Source: Nioella ostreopsis
Lineage (GTDB): Bacteria > Pseudomonadota > Alphaproteobacteria > Rhodobacterales > Rhodobacteraceae
NCBI RefSeq assembly: GCF_004000255.1
Contig: NZ_RCIQ01000003.1
Coordinates: 180,389 to 244,388 of the forward strand
DNA: 64,000 nt
Reading direction: 5' to 3'
The translations under genes and the position numbers were made by a program. Each line of letters opens with the position of its first letter. Within the stretch, counting starts at the first letter, position 1. Of the stretch, positions 53,146-61,330 are shown piece by piece. The notes beneath the pieces are model-generated. The model did no database searches and was not told the origin of the DNA. It was given only the letters and a program-made list of their open reading frames with translations.

Positions 53146-54249
53146 TCAGTCCAGTATCAGGTCGGGGTGTCCAAGCGCCTGACGATCAGGCAGGATCCCG
53201 AGGCCGGGGCCATCGGGGGGCGAAAGGAGGCCGGTCTTGCGAACCGGCGCATCGGGGGCGAGGCGCGGGGCAACATAGCCGGAAAGGTCACAGGTATTGA
53301 GCAGGCGGCGCGGATCCGTGGAGGCCGCCAGATGGGACAGCGCGGCAGTCGTGATATCGCTGCCCCATGTATCCTCGATGCACATCTTCACGCCCAGATG
53401 ATAGCACAGATCGCGCGCGGCGCGGGTGGCGGACAGCCCGCCGAATTTCGACAGCTTCAGCGCCACCGCATCCATGCAGCCATGGGCATGGGCTTTCAGA
53501 AGGCTTTCCGTGTCATGGGCCAGCTCGTCGAGCTTCATCGGCAGGCCGGTCGCGGATTTGACGCGGGCGCAATCCTCCAGCGTCGCGCAGGGCTGTTCCA
53601 GCATGATATCGAGATCCGCCACGGCGCGTCCCACGCGGGTGGCATCAAGCGAGGTCGCGCCGCAGTTCCAGTCGCCATAAACGAGCGGGCCCTCGCCCAC
53701 GGCCTCGCGAACGAGGCGCAGCCGGGCCACATCGGCCTGCCAGTTGCTGTCTGCGCCGAGCTTGACCTGGAACTGGGTGATGCCGCTGGCCTGCGCCTCG
53801 CGGGCGATGCGGGCCATCTCCTCGGGCGCGATGCAGGTGATGGAGTGGTAAAGCGGCATGTCCTTCGCACGCCTGCCCCCAAGAAGCGTGTAGAGCGGCA
53901 GCCCGGCCACCTTGCCGGTCAGATCCCACAGCGCGATATCGAGGGCGGATTTGGCGTAGCGATGACCGATGAGCCAGTCATTGGCCCTGCTCATCAGCGC
54001 CTCCGGCCCGATAGGATCGGCGCCGAGCAGGACGGCGGCAAGCTCGGTCAGGGCCGGGGCCACCCCGCGCGCATAGGCGGGCAGGTAATGGGGGATCGGG
54101 CAGACCTCGCCCCAACCGGTGAGGCCGGTATCGGTGTCGAGCGCGATGACCACGGTTTCGACCGTATCACAGGTCTTGCCGTCGGCCATATAGTAGGTCT
54201 CATGGCTGGTCAGCGGCACATGCCAGAGGGAAATGCGGGTGAGTTTCAT
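53146..54249 (-). CDS. Mandelate racemase/muconate lactonizing enzyme family protein (1)
   Basis: A 367-residue enolase-superfamily enzyme. GWGEVCPIPHYLPAYARG, HRYAKSALDIALWDLTGK and YHSITCIAPEEM form the capping and barrel start. Candidate catalytic bases are QVKLG (second-strand Lys, with Gln at the usual first Lys of KxK) and KLSKFGG near residue 265; metal ligands fall in YGDWN, LEQP and LDE. This pattern is close to hydroxyproline-betaine epimerases and cis-3-hydroxyproline dehydratases. Exact substrate unknown. A 136-bp gap with hairpins separates it from its paralogue upstream. Confidence 0.85.
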   Translation of the reverse strand: MKLTRISLWHVPLTSHETYYMADGKTCDTVETVVIALDTDTGLTGWGEVCPIPHYLPAYARGVAPALTELAAVLLGADPIGPEALMSRANDWLIGHRYAKSALDIALWDLTGKVAGLPLYTLLGGRRAKDMPLYHSITCIAPEEMARIAREAQASGITQFQVKLGADSNWQADVARLRLVREAVGEGPLVYGDWNCGATSLDATRVGRAVADLDIMLEQPCATLEDCARVKSATGLPMKLDELAHDTESLLKAHAHGCMDAVALKLSKFGGLSATRAARDLCYHLGVKMCIEDTWGSDITTAALSHLAASTDPRRLLNTCDLSGYVAPRLAPDAPVRKTGLLSPPDGPGLGILPDRQALGHPDLILD

Positions 54250-54295
54250 GGGCGCTGTCCTGTGAGCGATTTCGCCGCCTTCGGCGTCGATCCGC

Positions 54296-54378
54296 GCGCG
54301 ACCGTTCCGGTCGCGCGAGAGGGGGCTCCGCCCCCGTCGGCTGTCGCCGACTCCCCCGAGGTATTTTTGCCAAGATGA
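54296..54378. repeat. Mosaic hairpin repeat element (copy 2)
   Basis: Three perfect hairpins in a row: GCGCGACCG-TTC-CGGTCGCGC (54296-54316), GGGGGC-TCC-GCCCCC (54321-54335) and GTCGGC-TGTC-GCCGAC (54336-54351). They end in GGTATTTTTGCCAAGATGA (54360-54378), the inverted copy of the motif at about 13253-13271. On the minus strand the element follows an enolase-superfamily gene stop and precedes the next gene of the operon, so it may attenuate or process the transcript. Confidence 0.65.
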
Positions 54379-54385
54379 AAGGGCA

Positions 54386-55498
54386 TCAGCGCGCCTCGTA
54401 GACCGCGACGGGCGAGCCGAGGGCGTCCTCGTCGGGGTGGACGCCGAGGCCGGGAGTTTCTGACAGGTGGAGATGGCCGTCGATATTTCGGGGGCCGCGG
54501 CCGCCGGCGATATCCACCGTGATCATGTCCTGGCAGGCCCAGACCGCCTTGCAATTGGCGTCGGGGATGGTCGCGGCCAGATGCAGCGCCTCGGTATCGG
54601 CCAGCACCGATCCGCCGGTCGCCATGATGAACATGTCGATGCCATGGGCGAGCGCGATGTCACGCATGCGGGCGGCTTTCGTCAGGCCGCCGACGCGGTT
54701 GAGCTTGATGCCGAAGACCTCGGCCAGCCCGTCGCGGGCGATGCGGGTGGCGTCCTGCAGGGTGACGAGCGCCTCGTCCACGCTGACGGGGGCGGCGTGC
54801 TTGGCGCGGATCGCGGCGATGTCGTCGAGCGTTTCACCGGGCTGTTCGAACATCACGCAGAGATCCTCGGTGGCCTGCATGACCGACAGGGCCTGCTGGC
54901 GGGTCCAGCCGCGGTTGACGTCGTAGAGGATGATCTCATGCGGCGCGCGGTTGGCTTCCACGTCGCGGATGCGGGCGATGTCGCGGGCCACGTCGCCGCC
55001 GATCTTGACCGAATGGGCGATGTAGCCGCGCTGGCGGTAGCGGTCCATCACGGCGCGGGTTTCGTCGACGGTCTTGGCCCCGACGGAGGAGGCGATGGGA
55101 CGCGGCGTGCGGCTGCCGCCGCCCATGAGATCGGCAATCGGCAGGCCAGCCGCCTGGCCCGCGATGTCCCAGCAGGCCATGTCGATGGGGGATTTCGCGT
55201 AGAGATGGCCGGGGAGCGCCATGTCCATCGCGCGTTCCACGTCGAGCACCCGGCGCGGGTCGAGGCCCAGAAGGAAGGGGGCCATGGTCTCGATCCCTGC
55301 CCGGATGCCGGGGCCGTGTGCAGGCACATAGGTGTGACCCCAAGGGGTGCCCTCGCCCCAGCCGGTGACGCCTTCGTCGGTCTCGAGCTTCACGAAGGTC
55401 GCGTCGAGCGTTTCGAATTTCAGCCGCCCGCCCGAGAGCCAGTAGGGATGTTCCAGCGGCAGGTCGACATGATAGACGGTGATGCGGGTGATCCTCAT
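54386..55498 (-). CDS. cis-3-hydroxy-L-proline dehydratase-like enolase-superfamily enzyme (2)
   Basis: A 370-residue enzyme. HPYWLSGGRLKFETLDATFVKLETDEG, GWGEGTPWGHTYVPAHGPG, LPGHLYAKSPIDMACWDIAG, AHSVKIGGD (Ser-x-Lys) and IKLNRVGGL agree closely, by memory, with characterised cis-3-hydroxy-L-proline dehydratases. Those dehydrate the substrate to 1-pyrroline-2-carboxylate. Metal ligands are visible in YDVNRGW, FEQPGE and VDEALV. Start overlaps the DUF1801 gene by 4 nt. The close match makes proline-type osmolyte breakdown a plausible theme of the operon. Confidence 0.82.
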   Translation of the reverse strand: MRITRITVYHVDLPLEHPYWLSGGRLKFETLDATFVKLETDEGVTGWGEGTPWGHTYVPAHGPGIRAGIETMAPFLLGLDPRRVLDVERAMDMALPGHLYAKSPIDMACWDIAGQAAGLPIADLMGGGSRTPRPIASSVGAKTVDETRAVMDRYRQRGYIAHSVKIGGDVARDIARIRDVEANRAPHEIILYDVNRGWTRQQALSVMQATEDLCVMFEQPGETLDDIAAIRAKHAAPVSVDEALVTLQDATRIARDGLAEVFGIKLNRVGGLTKAARMRDIALAHGIDMFIMATGGSVLADTEALHLAATIPDANCKAVWACQDMITVDIAGGRGPRNIDGHLHLSETPGLGVHPDEDALGSPVAVYEAR

Positions 55499-55914
55499 GG
55501 GCGGGTCTTCCCTGTCTTGTCCCGATGATAGGTCAGCGCCATTCCAGCCATCTGCTGAAGCGCCGCTTTTGCATAGGGGCCAGTCACTGGAACCAGGATG
55601 GCGCGATTGTCCTGATAGGTGAATTCATCCGGGTACAGGCTGCGCCAACGCCCAACTAGATCAGTCTGGCAATGCACTAAGAGACAGCAATGATCCGGTG
55701 CTTTCGGCGACCAGCCCAACCGGATCGTGGTGCCGTTCTTCTTCGCGGGCACATAGGCGGGTTGTCCCCATTTCATAGTTTCCTGTAGCGGAGTCGTGCG
55801 GGTTGCCTCGGCCGCAGCCAGGATCAGGGCGCGCATTTCGTTCAGGCGTTCCTGTGCAACGGCTGGTGCCTCTGCAAACGCGGATTTGATGTTATCGGAG
55901 GGTAGCGGGGTCAC
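55495..55914 (-). CDS. DUF1801 family protein
   Basis: A 139-residue protein with the DUF1801 core: RALILAAAEATRTTPLQETMKWGQPAYV, then IRLGWSPKAPDHCCLLVHC and a C-terminal helix. Members are small cytoplasmic proteins of unknown activity. Overlaps both neighbours by 4 nt, so it belongs to the operon, although its role in catabolism is unclear. Confidence 0.82.
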   Translation of the reverse strand: MTPLPSDNIKSAFAEAPAVAQERLNEMRALILAAAEATRTTPLQETMKWGQPAYVPAKKNGTTIRLGWSPKAPDHCCLLVHCQTDLVGRWRSLYPDEFTYQDNRAILVPVTGPYAKAALQQMAGMALTYHRDKTGKTRP

Positions 55915-56198
55915 TTCAGTTCTACCTCGATAAAGGACATGGTCGTCGCCCCGGCGTTGATCACGTTATGCTCAACGCCCGCGTTGCGGCGGTAGGCGGC
56001 GCCTGCGGGCACGGTGGTTTCGGTCGTGGTCCCGTCGGGATGCTCCAGCCGCATGTGACAGTCGGTGAGCGCGGTGATCACGTAGTCGAAGCCATGGCGA
56101 TGCCAGCCGGTCTGCTGCCCGGGCGCGAAGGTGAAGCGGGTTACGCGGGTGCGCGCGTCGTCGATCAACTGGTCGGCGGTGCAGGTCATGTCGGTCAT
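55911..56198 (-). CDS. Small cupin protein
   Basis: A 95-residue single cupin. The first metal motif is GWHRHGFDYVI (H33, H35 and Asp38 in place of Glu), and the second is GVEHNVINAG with a His. The closest look is of stand-alone cupins next to catabolic operons. It could bind a metal and a small acid. It precedes the DUF1801 gene with an ATGA overlap and follows the DddQ-like gene by 28 bp. Confidence 0.82.
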   Translation of the reverse strand: MTDMTCTADQLIDDARTRVTRFTFAPGQQTGWHRHGFDYVITALTDCHMRLEHPDGTTTETTVPAGAAYRRNAGVEHNVINAGATTMSFIEVELK

Positions 56199-56226
56199 GG
56201 CTGGGGTCCATGTTTCGGCGGGAGGC

Positions 56227-56820
56227 TCATGCGGTGCCCATCCGTGGTGAGCCGGTCAGCCCCGCGCCGCGCCACAGGACGAGCGCCAGAACGGGGCTGT
56301 CACCGGTGGTCATCTGGTGCGGCTGGTTCGAGCGGTGAATGCGGATATCGCCGGGGCGGAGCGTGACCGGGTCATCGCCCTCGGCCTCAAAGAGCGCCTC
56401 GCCCGCGAGGATGAAGTACAGCTCTTCGGCCTCGTGCAGGTGCCAGGGGTAGTAGAGGTTCTCGCCCCAATAGGCGATGTAGGCGCGGATCTCGTCGGTC
56501 CGGTAATGCCCCTCGGGGCCCACCAGTTCGAACCAGCCGTAGCGGTTGAGGAAATCCTGCCCGACCTCATCCTCTGTATAGGTCAGCTGCCAGTCCGCGT
56601 AGTCGGTCAGGTCGCGGATCGCGTCGCGGGTGGCCAGCGTGGCGTCTGTATGACCCTCGGCCCAGGCCTTGAGGATCTCTGCCGCCGGAATCGGGCAGGC
56701 AGGCTTTCGGGCAGGCAGGGCGAGCGGCCAGCCTGCGAACCCCATCAGCGCGGGCGTCGAGGCGACCAGCATTGTCAGGGCGTGATAGGCGCGGGCGAAG
56801 GCAATGTCGACGGGGGTCAC
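56227..56820 (-). CDS. dddQ: DMSP lyase-like cupin, DddQ type
   Basis: A 197-residue protein. The central block AYWGENLYYPWHLHEAEELYFILAGEALFEAEG carries cupin ligands H127, H129 and E133, with Y123 and Y135 nearby, and HRSNQPHQMTT supplies H168. The end VLALVLWRGAGL is also DddQ-like. DddQ splits dimethylsulfoniopropionate into dimethyl sulfide and acrylate. Known homologues in marine roseobacters have this length and layout. Its place in a demethylase/epimerase operon fits osmolyte catabolism. Activity cannot be judged from sequence alone, since some relatives are weak lyases. Confidence 0.82.
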   Translation of the reverse strand: MTPVDIAFARAYHALTMLVASTPALMGFAGWPLALPARKPACPIPAAEILKAWAEGHTDATLATRDAIRDLTDYADWQLTYTEDEVGQDFLNRYGWFELVGPEGHYRTDEIRAYIAYWGENLYYPWHLHEAEELYFILAGEALFEAEGDDPVTLRPGDIRIHRSNQPHQMTTGDSPVLALVLWRGAGLTGSPRMGTA

Positions 56821-57899
56821 GGGATCACCACGATATTGCCGGTATGGCGTTTCTCGATGAAGGCGGTCTGCGCCTCGCGCAGTTGGGCCAGCGGGTAGGT
56901 GGCGGCGAGCGCCGGCTTGATCTCGCCCGCCTCGATATAGCCGATGAGGTTGGGCATCACGTCGAGGTCGATCACGGTGGAGCCGGTGAAGGTCAGGTCG
57001 CGCAGATAGAGCGTGCGCAGGTCAAGCTCTACCATTGGCCCGGCGATGGCGCCCGAGCAGGTGTAGCGCCCTCCGCGGTCCAGCACGTCGATGAGCGTGG
57101 GCCAGTAAGGGCCGCCGACGATATCGGCCACGACGGTAATCGCCTCTTCCCCAAGGGCCGCGCGCAGGTTTTCAGGCGCGCGCGGCAGGATGCGGTCGGG
57201 GCCGAGCTTGGCGACATCCGCGTGCTTGGCCTCCGACGCCATGGCGATGACCCGCGCGCCGCGCCGCTTGGCAAGCTGCACCAGCGCGCCGCCGACGCCG
57301 CCGGATGCGCCCGGGACCAGCACGGTGTCCGCCTCGGTCACCTGCGCGCGGGTCAGCATGCCCTCTGCGGTGGAATAGGAGCAGGAGAAGGTGGCAAGCT
57401 CGGCGTCTGTGAGATCCGACTGCACGGCCAGCGCGTTGCGCGTGGGGATGGTGCAGAACTGGGCGAAGCCGCCGTCGCGTTCCGATCCGAAATAGCCCGT
57501 TTTCGCCTTGTTCGTCAGGTCATCGGGGTCGCGCAACCAGTTGTCGGTGATCACCCGTTCGCCGATCCTGCCCGCATCCACCCCCGCGCCCACGGCGACG
57601 ATCCGTCCGCAGACATCGGCCCCCTGAATGCGTGGGAAGGTGATCGGGACACCGCCCCAACTCGGGTCATCATCATTCACGGTGGCATAGGCGCCCCCGG
57701 TCGTGGCCTGGGTGACCGCCTTGGAATACCAGCCGGTGCGGGTGTTCACATCCGTGTTGTTCAACCCGCAGGCACCGACCCGGATCAGCACCTCGCCGGG
57801 TCCGGGATCGGGACGCGGCCAGGCCTCGTGCAGGACAAGCTGATCCAGCTCGCCATGCCCCATCGTGACCATGGCGCGCATCGTGTCGGGCAGCGTCAT
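56817..57899 (-). CDS. Zinc-type alcohol dehydrogenase / quinone reductase family protein
   Basis: A 360-residue MDR protein. GEVLIRVGACGLNNTDVNTRTG, IQGADVCGRIVAVG and the nucleotide motif VLVPGASGGVGGALVQLA are visible. The catalytic-zinc Cys/His set of true alcohol dehydrogenases is not conserved (CGLNNTD instead of CxxDH), pointing to a quinone- or enoyl-reductase type. In DMSP cleavage, acrylyl-CoA reductase AcuI belongs to this superfamily; whether this gene plays such a role is inference. Overlaps both neighbours by 4 nt. Confidence 0.8.
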   Translation of the reverse strand: MTLPDTMRAMVTMGHGELDQLVLHEAWPRPDPGPGEVLIRVGACGLNNTDVNTRTGWYSKAVTQATTGGAYATVNDDDPSWGGVPITFPRIQGADVCGRIVAVGAGVDAGRIGERVITDNWLRDPDDLTNKAKTGYFGSERDGGFAQFCTIPTRNALAVQSDLTDAELATFSCSYSTAEGMLTRAQVTEADTVLVPGASGGVGGALVQLAKRRGARVIAMASEAKHADVAKLGPDRILPRAPENLRAALGEEAITVVADIVGGPYWPTLIDVLDRGGRYTCSGAIAGPMVELDLRTLYLRDLTFTGSTVIDLDVMPNLIGYIEAGEIKPALAATYPLAQLREAQTAFIEKRHTGNIVVIP

Positions 57900-60352
57900 T
57901 GGGCGGCCTCGGTGACAGCATCTACCCGGGGCAGAAGGCTTTGCGGATCATAGGCCGGTTCACTCAGAACCCGCGCCGCGCGCGGGCTGCCATGGATGAC
58001 CACCTCCAGCGCGGTGCCGGGTGCTGCGGCATGCGGCTTGAGATAGGCGAAGGCGAGGATCTTGCCGACCGTGTGCCCATAGACGACCGAGGCCGTGGAC
58101 CCGACCACCTTGCCATCCTGCATCACCGCCTCGCCGCCATGCCCGTCGATCTGGCCATCGGGGTCGATCTCCAGATAGGCGCAGACCCATGGCAGATCGG
58201 TGTTCAGGGTCTTGTCGCGGCCCAGATAGTCCTTGTCCGAACGCGCGAAACGCAACACATCGGCCTCGGCCAGCGTGACCTCATTGGTCAACTCCCCTGC
58301 CCCTTTGAAGCCCTTCTCCATCCGCATCACATTCATCGCGAAGCTGCCGTAATCGGCAATGCAATGCGCCTGCCCCGCCGTCCAAAGCGCGGTATAGACA
58401 TCGGTCATGGCCCCGAAAGGCATATGCAGTTCCCAGCCCAGTTCCCCCGCATAGGACATGCGGAAGGCCCAAACGCTGTGCCCGGCGACGGTGATTTCCT
58501 GCCCGGACAGCCAGCGGAATGACCCATTGTCCAGCCGTGTATCGGTGCAGGTCGCCAGTACGTCGCGGGATTTCGGCCCATTGAGGGACAACGCGCCCCA
58601 TGTGCTGGACAGGGCGGTGACGGTCACCTCCTCATCCGCACGATGCGCGGCCAGATGATCCAGCAGGCGCTGTTCGAAGAAGGCCGCACAGACGAGGTAG
58701 AACTTGTCATCGGCCATGCGGACGATGGTGGTTTCCAGCTCGATCCGGCCCCGGCGGTTCAGCATGTGGGTCAGGGTGATGGACCCCACCTTCTGCGGCA
58801 TGCGGTTGGCGGTCAGCCGGTCCAGCAGCGAATAGGCGTCCGGCCCTTCGACCAGAACCTTGGTAAAGGCGGTGACATCCATGATCCCGACCCGCTCGCG
58901 CACGGCTTTGACCTCGGCGGCCACCATGTCGTCCACGACCGTGCGGCGGAAGGAATAGTGATCTTCCTGCGCCACGCCATCCTTTGCAAACCAGCGCGGG
59001 CGTTCGAACCCGTAGACCTCTTCAAATACTGCGCCCTTGGATTTGAGCGTGTCATAAAGCGGTGACGGCTTGATCGGACGCCCCGCCAGACGGTTGAAAT
59101 GCGGGAACGGAATTTCGTGACGCAGGCAATAGTCTTCCTTGGCCTTCACCACCTGCCACTCCTTGTTGGCGTAGCTGCCGAAGCGGCGCGGATCATAGTC
59201 GCGCATCGAGATGTCCGCCGCGCCATGCACCATCCAGCGCGCCAGTTCCCGCGTGAGGCCCGGCCCCCAGCCAATGCCGATCTGGGTGCCGCAGCAGCAC
59301 CAGTAATTGCGCACACCCGGCGCGGGGCCGATCAGCGGGTTGCCGTCGGGCGGATGCGAAATCGCGCCATGAACATCGCGGCTGATGCCCAGATCAGCGA
59401 AGATCGGCATGCGATTGAGCGATTCTTCCAGCCACGGCATGACGCGGTCGTAATCCGCTGCAAACAGCTCGTTTTCGGCTTCCCATGGGCAGTGATCTTC
59501 CCACACGGTGTTGGGATTGGCCTTCTCATAGATGCCGATCAGGCCCCGTTTCTGCTCCATGCGGATATAGCCGGACACCTTGCGGTCATCGCGGATCACC
59601 GGCAGTTCGCGGTCCAGATTGCGGAATTCCGGCACTTCCTCGGTGACGAAATAATGGTGCGTCATCGAGGTCATCGGCAGTTGCAGGCCCGACCATTCGC
59701 CCATCTGCCGGGCATAGGTGCCGCCCGCGTTGACGACATGTTCGCAGGTGATCGTGCCCTGCTCGGTTTCGACCAGCCACTCGCCGGTTGCGGCCTGGGT
59801 GATGTTCGTCGCGCGGCAGCGGCGAATGATCCGCGCCCCAAGCGCCCGCGCGCCCGCTGCCATCGCCATCGTCACGTTGGTCGGGTCCACATGCCCATCA
59901 TCGGGCGTATGCAAAGCGCCAAGCACACCGTCGAGATTGTAGAACGGGTGCAGCTCCGCCACCCGGTCCGGGCCGACCAGTTCGATGTTGAATCCCAGGG
60001 AGCGTCCCACCGACAGCGTATGGCGCAGCCAGTCCATTTCATCTTCGGTATAAGCCAGCCGGAACGACCCGCAGCCATGCCATGTGACGGCCTGCCCGGT
60101 CTCGGCCTCCAGCCCGCCGGAATAGAGCCCGATATTGTAATCGACGCATTTGCCAAGGCTGAAGGAACTGGTCGAGTGGGTGATCTGGCCCGCCGCGTGC
60201 CATGTGCTGCCCGATGTCAGCTCGGCCTTTTCCAGCAGGACGACATCCGCCCCCCACCCCTCATGCGCGAGGTGATAGGCAAGCCCGACGCCCATCACGC
60301 CCCCTCCGACGATAACCACGCGGGCATGGCTGGGGAATGAATTGTCCGACAT
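57896..60352 (-). CDS. Dimethylglycine dehydrogenase-like FAD oxidoreductase with GcvT domain (2)
   Basis: About 818 residues. The FAD motif VVIVGGGVMGVGLAYHLA and STWHAAGQ (the FAD-linked His in the animal enzymes) lie in the N-terminal half. The C-terminal half (from about residue 430) is the folate-binding aminomethyltransferase domain with GELGWELHMPFGAM and MRMEKGFKGAGELTNE. It likely removes a methyl group from an N- or S-methylated osmolyte product and passes it to tetrahydrofolate. I favour the ATG at 60352, which has a correctly spaced AAAGGA; the ATG at 60358 is too close. First gene of the minus-strand operon. Confidence 0.87.
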   Translation of the reverse strand: MSDNSFPSHARVVIVGGGVMGVGLAYHLAHEGWGADVVLLEKAELTSGSTWHAAGQITHSTSSFSLGKCVDYNIGLYSGGLEAETGQAVTWHGCGSFRLAYTEDEMDWLRHTLSVGRSLGFNIELVGPDRVAELHPFYNLDGVLGALHTPDDGHVDPTNVTMAMAAGARALGARIIRRCRATNITQAATGEWLVETEQGTITCEHVVNAGGTYARQMGEWSGLQLPMTSMTHHYFVTEEVPEFRNLDRELPVIRDDRKVSGYIRMEQKRGLIGIYEKANPNTVWEDHCPWEAENELFAADYDRVMPWLEESLNRMPIFADLGISRDVHGAISHPPDGNPLIGPAPGVRNYWCCCGTQIGIGWGPGLTRELARWMVHGAADISMRDYDPRRFGSYANKEWQVVKAKEDYCLRHEIPFPHFNRLAGRPIKPSPLYDTLKSKGAVFEEVYGFERPRWFAKDGVAQEDHYSFRRTVVDDMVAAEVKAVRERVGIMDVTAFTKVLVEGPDAYSLLDRLTANRMPQKVGSITLTHMLNRRGRIELETTIVRMADDKFYLVCAAFFEQRLLDHLAAHRADEEVTVTALSSTWGALSLNGPKSRDVLATCTDTRLDNGSFRWLSGQEITVAGHSVWAFRMSYAGELGWELHMPFGAMTDVYTALWTAGQAHCIADYGSFAMNVMRMEKGFKGAGELTNEVTLAEADVLRFARSDKDYLGRDKTLNTDLPWVCAYLEIDPDGQIDGHGGEAVMQDGKVVGSTASVVYGHTVGKILAFAYLKPHAAAPGTALEVVIHGSPRAARVLSEPAYDPQSLLPRVDAVTEAAQ

Positions 60353-60426
60353 GGTCATTTCCTTTGTCCGGGAGTCGCAAATCGCTTCCCGCGTCGGGAA
60401 ACTGATGGACAGGCTAAGTGAACGAG

Positions 60427-60465
60427 TGTACCACTGTCAATCATGAATGACACAGATGTATCACT
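60427..60465. promoter_or_regulatory. Candidate operator repeats in the divergent promoter
   Basis: TGTACCACT (60427-60435) lies within the inverted repeat AGTG-TAC-CACT (60425-60435). A related TGTATCACT occurs 30 bp later (60457-60465), inside the first codons of the regulator gene. The spacing of about three helical turns and the location between the two divergent operons fit binding by the RpiR regulator. Weak, sequence-only evidence. Confidence 0.3.
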
Positions 60466-61330
60466 ATCCGTCTTACACCGCCTCACCGAAGAGTGGGACG
60501 TGCTGACGCCTGAGGCACAGAAGGCCGCGCGCTATGTGCTGGAAAACCCCAATGACGTCGGGGTGTCGACCGTGCGCGAGATTGCCGAGGCGGCCAATGT
60601 CAAACCCAATACCTTCGTCCGCATGGCGCGACAGGTGGGATTCGATGGCTACGAGGATTTCCGCGCACCCTTCCGAGAGGCGATCCGCAAGGGGGCGGTC
60701 AGCTTTCCCGACCGGGCCCGCTGGCTGCAGGATATCCGCAAATCCGGCGATCTCGGCGGGCTATATGCCGACATGGCCGAGGCCGCGATCGGCAATATCG
60801 AGGAAAGCTTTGCCGCCACCAGTGCCGAGGCGATGAAAGCGGCGGCAGAAGCGATCTGGGCCAGCCGTCAGGTCTTTACCCTTGGCGTCGGTGTGAACAA
60901 CGCCAATGCGCGCAACTTCACCTATCTGGCCTCCACCGGCATGACGCAGTTCCACGCCATACCCCGCCCCGGATCGACCGCCGTCGACGATCTGGCCTGG
61001 GCCGACAGCCGCGACGTGCTGATCGTCATGTCGATGCGCCCCTATCGCAGCGAGGTGGTGGCCGCCATCGAGGTCGCCCGCGAACAGGGCATGACGATCA
61101 TCGGTCTTTCCGACAGCCCCGCCAGCCCAATCATCCGCGCAGCCAATCACGGCTTTGTCGTCGCCGTCGACACACCGCAATTCTTCCCCTCGTCGGTACC
61201 GACCATCGCGCTTCTGGAAACCCTGCTGAGCTTCGTCATCGCGGTTGCCTCCGAAGAGATCGTGGAACGGGTCGAAAGATTCCATGACCGGCGCCACAAG
61301 CTTGGCATCTATATCGAAGGCAACGAATGA
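60443..61330 (+). CDS. MurR/RpiR-family transcriptional regulator
   Basis: A 295-residue regulator. The N-terminal HTH spans residues about 20-80 (EAQKAARYVLENPNDVGVSTVREIAEAANVKPNTFVRMARQVGFDGYEDFR), and a SIS domain follows from about 130 to 265 (VFTLGVGVNNANARNFTYLA, DVLIVMSMRPYRSEVV). SIS domains usually sense sugar phosphates, but RpiR members also control catabolic operons. It is divergent from the dehydrogenase operon and overlaps the next gene by 4 nt. Confidence 0.92.
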   Translation: MNDTDVSLSVLHRLTEEWDVLTPEAQKAARYVLENPNDVGVSTVREIAEAANVKPNTFVRMARQVGFDGYEDFRAPFREAIRKGAVSFPDRARWLQDIRKSGDLGGLYADMAEAAIGNIEESFAATSAEAMKAAAEAIWASRQVFTLGVGVNNANARNFTYLASTGMTQFHAIPRPGSTAVDDLAWADSRDVLIVMSMRPYRSEVVAAIEVAREQGMTIIGLSDSPASPIIRAANHGFVVAVDTPQFFPSSVPTIALLETLLSFVIAVASEEIVERVERFHDRRHKLGIYIEGNE

